NCBI GenBank assembly: GCA_040386595.1
Contig: JAZKFE010000363.1
Coordinates: forward strand, 1-15,748
From: JAKFVC01 sp040386595
Lineage (GTDB): Bacteria; Planctomycetota; Planctomycetia; Planctomycetales; Planctomycetaceae
Direction of reading: 5' to 3'
DNA length: 15,748 nucleotides
The notes beneath the pieces were generated by a model. It was not told the origin of the DNA. It did not search any database and saw only the letters and a list, made by a program, of their open reading frames with translations. This document shows, piece by piece, positions 1 through 8,193 of the stretch; position 1 is the first letter of the stretch; every line of letters begins with the position of its first letter. Both the position numbers and the translations under genes were made by a program.

Positions 1-746
1 ATGAAGTCGGCCGCTTGGATCAGCGACTCCGGCGTCCCCGTGTCAAGCCACGCCATTCCGCGGCCAAAAACTTGGACGCGCAGATTTCCCTGTTCTAGAT
101 AGGCTCGATTGACGTCGGTGATTTCGAGTTCATTGCGGCTGGAAGGCTTCAGCTTCGATGCGATTTCCACGACTTGATTGTCATAGAAATACAACCCGGT
201 CACCGCCAGGTTCGATTTCGGGTTAATTGGTTTTTCTTCGATGCTGATACCCATGCCCTGGGCGTTGAGCTCCACCACGCCATAGCGTCGAGCGTCTTTG
301 ACCTGATAGGCAAACACGGTGGCTCCCGAGGTTTGTCTGGCTGCTGCTTGAAGAATGCCGGTCATCCCGTGGCCATAAAAAATATTGTCCCCCAGGATGA
401 GCGCCACGCTGTCTGATCCAATAAAGTCACGGCCGACAATGAAAGCCTGAGCCAGTCCTTCGGGTTTGGGTTGCACGGCATAGGTGATGGAAATCCCCAG
501 GCGACTGCCATCCTCCAACAGACGCTCAAACCCGCCGATATCCTCGGGGGTAGAGATCACCAGGACATCCCGAATCCCGGCCAGCATCAGCACGGACAGC
601 GGATAGTAAATCATCGGCTTGTCGTAGACTGGCAGTAACTGTTTACTAATCGCTGTGGTCATCGGATAAAGCCGGGTACCGCTGCCACCGGCCAGGATGA
701 TGCCTTTGTGAAGGGGAGGTTTCACGACGATGGAGTGTGGTGGCAT
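1..746 (-). CDS. rfbA: Glucose-1-phosphate thymidylyltransferase, 3'-truncated by the window edge
   Basis: The enzyme joins glucose-1-phosphate to dTTP, giving dTDP-glucose and pyrophosphate. This is the first cytoplasmic step of dTDP-L-rhamnose synthesis for surface polysaccharide. The 248 visible residues show the nucleotidyltransferase signature GGSGTRLYPMT (about residues 20-30), followed by SKQLLPVYDKPM (34-45) with the conserved Lys. Further on are the metal-binding GDNIFYG (119-125), the EEKP segment (170-173), VTGLYFYD (182-189) and WLDTGTPESL (233-242), in family order. Full-length RmlA is about 290 residues, so about 40 are missing past the left edge. The ATG at 746 has an AAGGTG ribosome binding site upstream and gives an N-terminus about 10 residues longer than usual. 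Rhamnose genes usually cluster; any partners would lie left of the window. The family is certain; the start is probable. Confidence 0.96.
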   Translation of the reverse strand, partial: MPPHSIVVKPPLHKGIILAGGSGTRLYPMTTAISKQLLPVYDKPMIYYPLSVLMLAGIRDVLVISTPEDIGGFERLLEDGSRLGISITYAVQPKPEGLAQAFIVGRDFIGSDSVALILGDNIFYGHGMTGILQAAARQTSGATVFAYQVKDARRYGVVELNAQGMGISIEEKPINPKSNLAVTGLYFYDNQVVEIASKLKPSSRNELEITDVNRAYLEQGNLRVQVFGRGMAWLDTGTPESLIQAADF

Positions 747-1432
747 AATATGCACCTTGGCGTTGATTGAGATAGGAAAGGTGAGACTGAGATGTGGTCG
801 CGTGAGAAGGCTAACATGGCAGGCAGATCGCGGTGCCAAAGCCACGGCGAGGGCTTTGAACACTGATAGATATAGTATACTTTTTCATACAGTGAAGTGT
901 TAGCAAATCCCGTGTTTTTTCGAGATAATCGGGATTAATTGCCACCAATATTTTTCAGTTGGTCTCTCCGTCGAAATCACATCTCTGGAAGGCACGGCGA
1001 GTGTGGCGTGCGACTGCGGTTAGACATTGAAATCAGTGGTTGCCTGCAACCTGGATTGACAGAATGCACGTTCAGAAATCCGACATATTTTCACCTCGCA
1101 GGAACGCCCAGGTTGCTCGCAGACATCCCTTTCCACATTGCTGTTGAGCGTTTGGGAGCAAGTGCTGAACGGCATGGTGATCTCGTTGCTCGCCGCGGCG
1201 GCGTTTTCGAGAAAGAAAAGGAGGTATTCTACTTCATTGCCGTCTGGCGAATGGTTACGCTAGTCGCATGGCGCGCTACACGAGCTTTGAAGGGCGGATA
1301 GCCGAACTGCCAGCTCTGCGCCAGAGTGTGATTTGGGGAACCTCGTGGGGCCGGGAATCGTGGAGTAGCTCACGGCCCAAGAACTGGGACGGAAATCGAG
1401 TCTTCGCTCTCCAGGCAGGTTCCAAAAGTAGA
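747..1432. other. Leader region with no convincing gene
   Basis: This stretch separates rfbA (minus) from the membrane-protein gene (plus). Open frames cross it, including a 120-codon plus-strand frame at 939-1301, but they use a TTG start without a ribosome binding site and the translation looks random. A strong purine-rich box (AAGGAGG, about 1218-1224) has no start codon at a proper distance in the frame of the following gene. Its closest in-frame ATG is 1268. This leaves the 5' end of that gene unresolved. The AT-rich part at 859-901 is the best regulatory candidate and is listed separately. Confidence 0.5.
859..901. promoter_or_regulatory. AT-rich dyad, candidate rfbA promoter/operator
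   Basis: AACACT at 859-864 is mirrored by AGTGTT at 896-901, and CACTG (861-865) by CAGTG (890-894), around a very AT-rich core. On the minus strand, the core contains TATACT (complement of 874-879), a good -10 box reading toward rfbA. No clear -35 box is correctly spaced from it. This could be a promoter with an overlapping operator, or chance AT-rich sequence. Confidence 0.3.
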
Positions 1433-3076
1433 ATGTCCTCTGTTTCTCACTTGAGAAAGCTCCAATGCGACCGACAAATCGGAGACATCGTGACGCGGAT
1501 TAAATATCTCTCTCCGATACTTGGAAGCACGCACATCACCCTGATCCTATTAGGATTATTTGGGTTCACGTTTATGCAAAGCTGGCTCACGCTGGCCAAG
1601 GAATTGGCAACTCGCGCAGAGCTGGACACGCTGGATCGTCTTCCAGGGCCGGAACAGTTGATAACACTCAGCAAACAGAGCCAAATTTCCTATCTGGAGA
1701 CAGATTCCCGTGAGCTTGCAAAATCCTGGAAAAAAATAACCGGCCAACAACTCGACGTATCATCGACCAAGATCATCGCCGAATCATCGTTATGGAAATA
1801 CGGTAGTGATCGTTCCATTCGGGGGCTGTGCCATAATGTTGCCCTCTGCTACCACTCGATTCATCGTATGGGTGGCGAAAGTATTCTTGATGCATGGGTG
1901 AAAAGTACTGCTCATCAATTGAACTCGCATTCGCTCGCAGCATCCGACACGAATCCCGTAATACAGTTAGCAGCAATCAATGTTGTTCAAGGTGTTGTCG
2001 ATCGAACGTCAACGAGGATTATCAAAACCAACGATCGAATGGAAATGTCGTTTGTCCTGACTTTTTTTCAGAATCAAGGAGGTCGCAAACGAAAAGTACA
2101 TCAGGTTGTCATGGATTCGTCGCTGGTAGATGATTTTCCTAATGGAACGGGTGCATTCGACAGATCTCAGTTTCTCCGAGGATTTAGATACTCGACTATT
2201 CTCAAGTTAAAAAACTTGGGCTTAAATTCAGCTTTTCCGAATCTGAGTGAGAGCGAATTGTCGTGTACTCCAACGGTGATTCGTGACGACAAGACACACC
2301 GCATTCAAGAACTTGACGGCAGAGTTGACATATTTGGATTGCAAGTTCAGGTCGGGACGTGCCGCATGCTGCTTGTCGCGGGAGTGCTGCTTTGCTTTGC
2401 ATTCTCTCTATCGCAGTTGGAGCATGCTCGCAAGCTTCCGCCGGGTGGGCGTCGCTCGCTGTTGCAATCACGATTTCTCGGATTTCATCTTGAACTTTCC
2501 AGCTCAGTTTTATATTTGACGTCGTTCCTCGTGTTACCTTTTGCCGGAATCATGAGCGCTTACATTGGTCCGTTCTTCATCTCTGTCATGATCAACGGTC
2601 AATACATTGATGGAGCATTTGGGCCACATTTCGACTCCTCATCGGGGGAAATCTGGTTCGTCTATATTGCGGCATTTTCATCCGCATATCTGGCTGTCAA
2701 ATCGGCCAGGGAAGTTCGTCAGATTGTCATTGAAGCTGGCGGCACCCCGGTGATATACAACTATCTACAAAACTATGTTTATTTCGTTGTGCTTCTCGCT
2801 CCGGTCTTTTATATCACGCTCACATTGGATTCTGTTTTCCTGACCGGTTCAGACTCGTACGAGACGTGGGTGAGATTTGCCGTCCTTTTTGTCCATGCGG
2901 AAGTGGCATTTTTGCTAACCAGGAATACGACTCTTTTTCCTTTGTTTCCGAACTTTTATCGCCATTTTTCGAATGCTTGGCATAAACGGCCGGAGAACTA
3001 TGTCGCACATCGTGTAGAGAAGCAGGGACCGATTCTGTCGTGGCTCAGTGCGAAGGTCTTGTCCAAGTTATTCTGA
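1433..3076 (+). CDS. Polytopic membrane protein of unknown function
   Basis: Not recognised. From the ATG at 1433 the product has 547 residues. One hydrophobic segment lies near residues 33-49. It is followed by a soluble domain of about 260 residues (50-305) and then five hydrophobic segments near 311-328, 356-386, 407-423, 447-466 and 479-496. The tail (500-547) is rich in Arg, Lys and His, which suggests a cytoplasmic C-terminus. I see no catalytic motif, Walker box or transporter signature. The start is uncertain: the same frame is open to an ATG at 1268, but those extra 55 residues look non-coding and the 1268 start has no ribosome binding site; 1433 has only a weak AGG upstream. The gene stands alone, and RAYT element copy 1 begins 100 bp past its stop. 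The combination of sensing-type soluble domain and membrane bundle is compatible with a receptor or transporter, but nothing proves either. Confidence 0.75.
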   Translation: MSSVSHLRKLQCDRQIGDIVTRIKYLSPILGSTHITLILLGLFGFTFMQSWLTLAKELATRAELDTLDRLPGPEQLITLSKQSQISYLETDSRELAKSWKKITGQQLDVSSTKIIAESSLWKYGSDRSIRGLCHNVALCYHSIHRMGGESILDAWVKSTAHQLNSHSLAASDTNPVIQLAAINVVQGVVDRTSTRIIKTNDRMEMSFVLTFFQNQGGRKRKVHQVVMDSSLVDDFPNGTGAFDRSQFLRGFRYSTILKLKNLGLNSAFPNLSESELSCTPTVIRDDKTHRIQELDGRVDIFGLQVQVGTCRMLLVAGVLLCFAFSLSQLEHARKLPPGGRRSLLQSRFLGFHLELSSSVLYLTSFLVLPFAGIMSAYIGPFFISVMINGQYIDGAFGPHFDSSSGEIWFVYIAAFSSAYLAVKSAREVRQIVIEAGGTPVIYNYLQNYVYFVVLLAPVFYITLTLDSVFLTGSDSYETWVRFAVLFVHAEVAFLLTRNTTLFPLFPNFYRHFSNAWHKRPENYVAHRVEKQGPILSWLSAKVLSKLF

Positions 3077-3184
3077 GAATCGATCAATGAAGATTTTTGG
3101 AACGGAGATAGGGGTAGAGAGAACCGATTGACTTCGGTCCCCCGTCCTCCAAACCGGACGGGCGGATCTCCCGCCGGGTGCCCC

Positions 3185-3200
3185 AAGTTGCTCGCAACTT
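3185..3200. repeat. REP hairpin, left end of element copy 1
   Basis: Perfect stem AAGTTG / CAACTT with CTCG loop. A CC/GG pair outside the stem is separated by one bulged A, a feature shared by the other REP copies. The identical 16 bp recur at 9642-9657. Confidence 0.8.
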
Positions 3201-3266
3201 AGGTTGACAGGAGGCCTGTTCGCCACCCGACGGTTTCCAGCAGTTCCGGTTACATCACAGCCGGTC

Positions 3267-3777
3267 GATCTGCGTGCAATTCGACGCCGGCTCACTTATT
3301 TTCTGAGCATCAGCGACAAACGCCGCTTGTTCTCTGGCAAGCATTACGCCTGCTTTCCGACGCTCTCCTCTGCTGGGAAAATGCGTATGCTTCGCCGTCG
3401 TGCCGGATCGCGTACACGTTCTGGCGTGGCCTACCCGCCCCGCAGGACCTACGACGGCTCGTTCACGTCAGGAAGCGGATGAGTCGCATCGCGACCAGCA
3501 AGTGACACTCCCAACGCACGCCGATTTGCATTGAAGACTTCGCCCCGAGGACAGATTCTGTCAGCGAAATCCAACGGCCTTCAACTGATATTCGGCAAAC
3601 AAGCCCCAAGAGCAGCCAGAAGATACACCCCTGAATCCACAGCGTACAGGGATAGTACCGCGGGCTGGCGACTGGCGGCGCAGTTCAGCACCATGGTATG
3701 CGCAGCATAGACTAGTTGGAGAACCGATCAGCAGGATTGAAGTCAAGCCAGCAGTTGATTGGACCTCGTCCTGCTGA
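3267..3777 (+). pseudogene. REP-associated tyrosine transposase (Y1/HUH family) remnant, copy 1
   Basis: RAYTs are single-strand transposases with an HxH (HUH) metal site and a catalytic Tyr. Here the family's pieces occur in order but in different frames. They are an RRR-x-TYF-x(5)-KRRL segment near the start, then VPDRVHVLAWP at 3400-3432, then DLRR...KRMSRIATSK ending in TGA at 3503-3505. Last comes SSAPWYAQHRLVGEPIS, ending with DWTSSC and TGA at 3775-3777. The first His of the HxH motif is changed to Arg (codon 3409-3411), so even a corrected frame would be inactive. Intact relatives are about 180-230 residues, matching the 510 bp span less losses. Family call from memory of RAYT motifs; disruption is seen directly. 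Confidence 0.75.
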
Positions 3778-3793
3778 GGCATCCCGTAAACCC

Positions 3794-3822
3794 AGATTGT
3801 GAGCAATCTAGGCCACCCCGCG
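3794..3822 (+). repeat. REP hairpin and conserved tail, right end of element copy 1
   Basis: Perfect 6-bp stem AGATTG / CAATCT around TGAG, then AGGCCACCCCGCG. The tail recurs at the right end of copy 3 and, inverted, at 9469-9496. The stem pairs in this copy have changed together relative to the left end (GTTG/CAAC to ATTG/CAAT), so the hairpin is kept by compensatory changes. Confidence 0.75.
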
Positions 3823-3888
3823 ATGGGAACCACCGATAACGACTTCTGAGCCTTTTTTTCGGCTTTATCAGATTATCACGCCCAACTG

Positions 3889-3917
3889 TTGCAACGCAAT
3901 CATTTACAGTGTCGAAT
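3889..3917 (+). promoter_or_regulatory. Weak candidate promoter for the 3957 gene
   Basis: TTGCAA at 3889-3894 and TCGAAT at 3912-3917 are separated by 17 bp. The -10 box is poor. The position, about 40 bp before the ATG at 3957, fits a sigma-70 type promoter. Confidence 0.25.
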
Positions 3918-3956
3918 AACGGGGAGCGGAGACCTCAAATATCAGGAGCACTTCAG

Positions 3957-4601
3957 ATGGTCGCGTTTTGCATCATTGCCGCAGCACTCATGCAGGAACC
4001 CAACGCTAAAGTCCCGAGCGTCGAAGCATTGAAGATGTGCGAGGCGGTTTACAAGTTACGACAAGACAATATCGCCGTACTTGAACAACGGATTCAGGAC
4101 CTGAAGACCGAATACGCCTGGAACGAACTATCACCAAAAGCCAGGGAGAGGATTGAAAAGCCGCGTCGGAATAGGCTTCTGCAGGCCAAAAAGGATCGGT
4201 CACCGCCTTGGCCCAGATCGTCTCCTCTGGATGCAAAGGTCGGAGACGTGTTTCACCTCGACAGTGTCATCACCCTCGACAACCCCAACAAGGATTTTAA
4301 CAACGATTGGCACAGGGACCGCTTAATGGGTCCTTCATCGATTCTCGCTCTGGGATCAACGAAACGTCCCAAAACTGCGCCACTGGACACTAGAATTGTC
4401 ATTGAAGGGTTGAAGAAGAACGAGATTCCCGACAAACGTTACGGAGAGATGGTGTTGACTGGCTTGTGGATTCGTATCGAAGATCTCGCCGTGGATGGCA
4501 CAAAATGTATCCGTATTCGACGCTGGTCCTATGATGCTGAGACCCGCGACCTGTGGCCGAGTTTTCTGGCAGACAAGGAAAAGGCCGACAAGAAAGACTA
4601 A
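3957..4601 (+). CDS. Small, possibly exported protein of unknown function
   Basis: Not recognised. The ATG at 3957 is chosen because AGGAG (3944-3948) lies 8 bp before it; a longer frame from a GTG at 3909 has no ribosome binding site. The 214-residue product starts with a short hydrophobic run (MVAFCIIAAALMQ) that could act as a signal peptide, but it lacks the usual positive N-terminal residues unless the GTG start, which adds several Arg, is used. Next comes a helical, charged segment (about residues 25-75) with coiled-coil character, a basic Pro-rich linker, then a mixed domain rich in Asp/Asn/Trp (about 85-200). The C-terminus is a Lys/Asp tail. It lies alone between two decayed RAYT elements in the same orientation. 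Confidence 0.7.
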   Translation: MVAFCIIAAALMQEPNAKVPSVEALKMCEAVYKLRQDNIAVLEQRIQDLKTEYAWNELSPKARERIEKPRRNRLLQAKKDRSPPWPRSSPLDAKVGDVFHLDSVITLDNPNKDFNNDWHRDRLMGPSSILALGSTKRPKTAPLDTRIVIEGLKKNEIPDKRYGEMVLTGLWIRIEDLAVDGTKCIRIRRWSYDAETRDLWPSFLADKEKADKKD

Positions 4602-4672
4602 GATGCTGGGTGGCTTATCCTCTAAGTGTGAGTGACAAGCGTAGCGACATTGCTGCCCCGTGATCTGTCTTC

Positions 4673-5189
4673 TTGGTAACGTTCTCGGTTTCGGTCTATC
4701 GTCGCCGGAGATTGCTCAATTTCGATCGCCCCAAACGAATCGTCCTGAGAATTTTGAAAGATCTGCTTGATCCCACACAGGGAAAAGGGATGGGCTTCGG
4801 CCTGCTGCCGGATCACGTACACGTTCTGGCGTGGCCTGCCCTGCCCGACCCGCTGGACCTACGGCGGGTCATTCCCGCCTGGAAGCAAATAAGTCGCATC
4901 GCAACCAGCAAATGAAACTCCAACCGCACGCCTCTTTGTATCGAAGACGTCGCCCCAGAGGACAGATTCTGCCGACCGAAACCTTACTGCTTTCACCCAA
5001 TACTCGGCAAACAAGCCCCAAGAGCAGCCAGAAGACACACCCCTGAATCCACAGCGCACAGAGGTAGCGCCACGGGCTGTCGACTAGCGGCGTAGCTCCG
5101 CACCATGGGCTGTGCAGCAGAGACCAGTTGGGGAGCCGATCAGCTGGATTGAAGTTAATCGAGCAGGTGATTGGACCTCGCGCTGCTGA
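4673..5189 (+). pseudogene. REP-associated tyrosine transposase (Y1/HUH family) remnant, copy 2
   Basis: This is the best preserved of the three. The first frame (4673-4915) has VTFSVSVYRRRRLL, then KRIVLRILKDLL, then GLLPDHVHVLAWP with both His of the HxH metal site intact (4814-4822). It continues as DLRR-x-IPAWK and stops with SRIATSK-TGA, well short of full length. A C-terminal piece follows in another frame. It reads SSAPWAVQQRPVGEPISWIE starting at 5094 and ends with DWTSRC-TGA at 5187-5189. Between them a partly readable stretch resembles the region that carries the catalytic Tyr and the MHLNPV-like motif, but it is frameshifted. The left REP hairpin seen in copies 1 and 3 is absent here, so this copy is truncated or a divergent subtype at its 5' side. 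Confidence 0.8.
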
Positions 5190-5204
5190 TTGCGTCCCGT
5201 AGAT

Positions 5205-5268
5205 CCAAGTTGCGAGCAACCTAGGCCCTCCTGCGGGGTGGTTGCTTGCAACCCAGCAACCACCCCGC
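5205..5268. repeat. REP right end of copy 2 fused to a perfect 14-bp inverted repeat
   Basis: A degenerate REP hairpin (AAGTTG-CGAG-CAACCT, 5207-5222, one mismatch) ends element copy 2. It is followed by GCGGGGTGGTTGCT (5233-5246), an 8-base loop, and the exact reverse complement (5255-5268). The second half of this inverted repeat carries the same ACCCCGC tail as the other REPs, so the pair looks like two REPs facing each other. It ends 4 bp before the stop codon of the minus-strand 894-codon gene. No T-run follows on either strand, so it is not a standard intrinsic terminator, though it may protect or end that mRNA. Confidence 0.75.
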
Positions 5269-5272
5269 GAAA

Positions 5273-7957
5273 TTAAAGCATCCCTAGTCGGCTGGCGACA
5301 AGGAGTGTCAGAACTCTTAGTTCAGTTTCTTCTTTCTTGGTGGTGGCATACTCTGCTTTGCCTTCGACTGTAAAAGTTCCTTCCGTCACCTCAAGAAGGT
5401 ATTTCGAGTAAGGAACCAGGGAGTCACCATCACCTGGTTGGCCTAAAGCATCGCCACCGTCGCTATACAGAGATAATTCCGCGGCTCGCGACGAAACTTT
5501 AGGCCCTTCATCTTGTGCGATCTTGGAGTTGTCTGGTTCCTTATCGTCAAATCCCACTGCATTCCAGAACTTCACGGCCACGGTTTCGAACTCAACGCAC
5601 TTGACTTCGAAGTCCCTGAATCGCTCGAACTCCTGATGAGCAACTGCTGTGGCGGCATTAGTAGAAAAAAACGAGCCGTAACGCCTACTCCAGGCCAATC
5701 GCGGAGGAGCCATCATGATCATACCCGATAGCTTGTCCCTCGCCGCCACTCGGTCTTCGAATGCTAACTTGCCAGTTTCGACTGGCTTTTTGTCGGGACC
5801 CGCTTTCATTTCCTTCTTCAATACACCTTTCACCTTTTCCACGACTAGAACTTCATCAATATTCTGTGTTAGCCGCGGAGCAATATCAAAAGCGCCTGGG
5901 TGTCCCAGGTACCAGACTGCCCTGGAGTAAATTGCATCGTTCAGTCGAAAAGCCGCCAAAGGAGCAGTCGATCCATTCAGCCAGACACTTTCCTTCAACT
6001 CTTGATCAAAGCTGCGGAACGCTTCGAAGATAATGAAAGCCTGTTGATAGCGACGTAACTGTGCCTCGCGTACCTTTTGTACTGCCAGGTCGACCTTTTC
6101 ACGTTTCCAACCAGCTCGCAGGTCCGATGCATTTTTCTCAGTCGGATTCCACATTTGGATATCAGCAATTTCAGCGTCATCGTCGGGTACCGTGAGTGCC
6201 ACAAGCTTCTTCTTTTCTTCTTTTACTTTGAGGTCAGCGATGTTCGCCGTGAGCTTTTCGAACCAATACTTCGCTTCGGCATCGCATTTGACAAGTGAGG
6301 TGTAAGCGGGACCAACTCGTTTCATTAACTTCGCGACAGCACTATTGAAATCGAGAATATGCTTGAGTTCCGCGAATCGAAGCTCACCCGTGGCAAGAAT
6401 CTTAGCCATCTCAGAATTCGAAACCTGCAGCGCTCCACCTAATGCCGTGATGGTCGCGTGCGGAACGCCATCTGAACCGTGAATTTCGTCGTGCAATTTG
6501 AGCGTCACATTGTCCGGCAAAGGGCTCATCAAATAAGCGGCCAAATAGTTATGGGCGAGAGGTAGCAGGGCGAATTTGGGGGCCGCTTTCGCTGGCCGCT
6601 GATCTGCTTGCGATGTTTGCCCCTTCTTGGCTATTGGTGGGGCGTTGTTTGATAGCGCTTTGTCAACCGCCAACATGCACAAACGAGCCGCCTCATACTC
6701 ACTCCTACGAGTACTCCCGGTGTTCCATGAAATGAATGCCTGCAGCGCCAAAATGTCTGGATCCTCTGGAAGAGAACTCTCTGCTTGACCTACCAGCTGC
6801 ATCACTTCCGTCAGTCCTTGCGGAGATTGGACGCAACCGGGACGCGTCAAAATCTGCTGCATCAAATCCGCTTTTAGCCGTAATCCTAATGCCGGATCAT
6901 TCCCTTCGGCATCGGCACTGAGAAGCTGAAGCTGCGCGGCATAATACTTTGCCCTGCGGAAATCGAACGCCGAAATGCTTTCTTCGTATCGCTCTCGATT
7001 TGATTTAACGAGATTGGCAATTTGGCGCTCTTCGATGTGTCTCCCATCTACAGAGGGCGCGATTGCTCCGAAAATCAGGAACACGATGCAGATCGCAAAT
7101 GAAGCGACTAAACATTGGACCACAATTCCCGGAAGGATTGCGCTGGTAAAAACAGCGAGTTTCTCTTTAAAGTGTTTCGGAACCGACAGCACTCCCCACC
7201 GCTTCTGAACCAGAACGTATACGCGCCAGATGAAAAAAATGACCAGTACCATGACCGAGACGAGCTTGACGAAAGTGAACAAACTGTATTCAAAATGAGT
7301 CACTACTGAATCAATTGACGCCCCGGCTTTTGTCGCAATTAGGTCGACGTTTCCGATTCTTCTTTCCGCGATTTCATCCAATTGCTCGATTCGGTTCTCA
7401 AGGACCTGGTCGACCTCGTTGATCGCCCCGAGTAATACAAGGCCGACTTGAGCAACCCTGGCTTCCAGCATTTGATCTGTCGATGCAATCGCACCTTGCA
7501 GTGTCATATCGATCTGATCCAGTCGCTGCTCCGCGATTGTATTAAACTCACTGAGTCTGATTGCTGAAATCCGATCTGCCTCCAACAGCGAGTTGGTCGC
7601 GATCTGATCGATCCCGCTGGTCAACTGATAGATCCTCGCCTCCATTGATTTATCAAGTTGCGTCAGGCGCGCCTTTGCAGCACCATCGGCTTTGGAAATA
7701 GCCAAATCGATGTCTTGCTTGAGCCGGGTGTCAATATCCGCGATGAGTCGGTGCCCGGCGTCTTCCGCGCTGCGAATGCTCGGTTTCGTTGCCGCATTGA
7801 GTAACCCTCCTGCCGGAGCGCCAATGACGCTTCCGGCCTCTGACAGCCCGCTCTTAACGGTTTTTAAGGGGTTCCACCCTGCGTTTCCGACCGGCGCGGC
7901 GATCGAAAGCAATAGAAACAACAGAGGAATCACAACTATTCCGACTCGGTGACGCAT
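5273..7957 (-). CDS. Large envelope protein with coiled coil and two membrane segments, unknown function
   Basis: Not recognised; 894 residues. The N-terminus is a typical signal peptide (residues 1-26, basic MRHR, hydrophobic core, cleavage near GNA). Residues 60-215 form a long amphipathic helical region with recurring E-x-R-[IVL]-x-Q-[ILV] units about 21-23 residues apart (e.g. near 106, 143, 166, 187). Two hydrophobic segments (about 226-249 and 272-300) flank a basic loop (250-271), which by the positive-inside rule is cytoplasmic. This places both the coiled coil and the roughly 590-residue C-terminal part outside the cytoplasmic membrane. The first half of the C-terminal part has Ala-rich helical pairs resembling TPR repeats. 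Cys is rare and no catalytic motif is seen. The ATG at 7957 has AGGG about 10 bp upstream. It is divergent from the Tat-signal gene at 8194. Confidence 0.88.
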   Translation of the reverse strand: MRHRVGIVVIPLLFLLLSIAAPVGNAGWNPLKTVKSGLSEAGSVIGAPAGGLLNAATKPSIRSAEDAGHRLIADIDTRLKQDIDLAISKADGAAKARLTQLDKSMEARIYQLTSGIDQIATNSLLEADRISAIRLSEFNTIAEQRLDQIDMTLQGAIASTDQMLEARVAQVGLVLLGAINEVDQVLENRIEQLDEIAERRIGNVDLIATKAGASIDSVVTHFEYSLFTFVKLVSVMVLVIFFIWRVYVLVQKRWGVLSVPKHFKEKLAVFTSAILPGIVVQCLVASFAICIVFLIFGAIAPSVDGRHIEERQIANLVKSNRERYEESISAFDFRRAKYYAAQLQLLSADAEGNDPALGLRLKADLMQQILTRPGCVQSPQGLTEVMQLVGQAESSLPEDPDILALQAFISWNTGSTRRSEYEAARLCMLAVDKALSNNAPPIAKKGQTSQADQRPAKAAPKFALLPLAHNYLAAYLMSPLPDNVTLKLHDEIHGSDGVPHATITALGGALQVSNSEMAKILATGELRFAELKHILDFNSAVAKLMKRVGPAYTSLVKCDAEAKYWFEKLTANIADLKVKEEKKKLVALTVPDDDAEIADIQMWNPTEKNASDLRAGWKREKVDLAVQKVREAQLRRYQQAFIIFEAFRSFDQELKESVWLNGSTAPLAAFRLNDAIYSRAVWYLGHPGAFDIAPRLTQNIDEVLVVEKVKGVLKKEMKAGPDKKPVETGKLAFEDRVAARDKLSGMIMMAPPRLAWSRRYGSFFSTNAATAVAHQEFERFRDFEVKCVEFETVAVKFWNAVGFDDKEPDNSKIAQDEGPKVSSRAAELSLYSDGGDALGQPGDGDSLVPYSKYLLEVTEGTFTVEGKAEYATTKKEETELRVLTLLVASRLGML

Positions 7958-8193
7958 GAATGCTTGCCCTGGGGTTTGAGGTGGGTTGGCAACGCTCGCT
8001 GTTCAGAGTTAGACTCTTGTACCAGTGCCAAGCCTGTAACTCAATAGTCAATGGGGTCGCTGTCGTCATGTCCTGGCGAGGCACAGGAAAGATTGTGGGG
8101 GAGCCCCCGAAAGGCTACGATCAAGTCGGGAGATGAGCCTGCCCACGTGAGTTTGCGAACTGGAGTTTTCAGGTTGTAGAACGAGGTGAGTAA
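7958..8193. promoter_or_regulatory. Divergent intergenic region between the 894- and 417-residue protein genes
   Basis: These 236 bp must hold the promoters of both genes. On the minus strand TTGACT occurs in the middle, but I find no well-spaced -10 box. A G5/C5 hairpin lies at about 8097-8107. No operator-like repeat stands out. Confidence 0.35.

Larger units (their letters stand above)
3176..3822 (+). mobile_element. Decayed RAYT element, copy 1, with hairpin at both ends
   Basis: The left end starts GGGTGCCCC followed by a perfect hairpin (AAGTTG-CTCG-CAACTT, 3185-3200). The right end holds the hairpin AGATTG-TGAG-CAATCT (3794-3809) followed by AGGCCACCCCGCG. Read outward, the two ends are inverted copies of one sequence, which is the arrangement of paired REP hairpins around RAYT genes. 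The left 50 bp and right 100 bp are closely similar to copy 3, and the interior matches copies 2 and 3 over several hundred bases. The element lies between two same-strand genes and encodes only a broken transposase. No target duplication is obvious. Confidence 0.8.

Noticed and set aside
939..1301. 120-codon plus-strand frame
   Set aside because: TTG start without ribosome binding site, random-looking composition, and it overlaps the open region before the membrane-protein gene.
3841..3875. Hairpin with a T-run, possible terminator after element copy 1
   Set aside because: The T-run is in the loop, between AGCC and GGCT, not after the stem, and the extra CTGA/TCAG pairs need a bulge. Not an intrinsic terminator.
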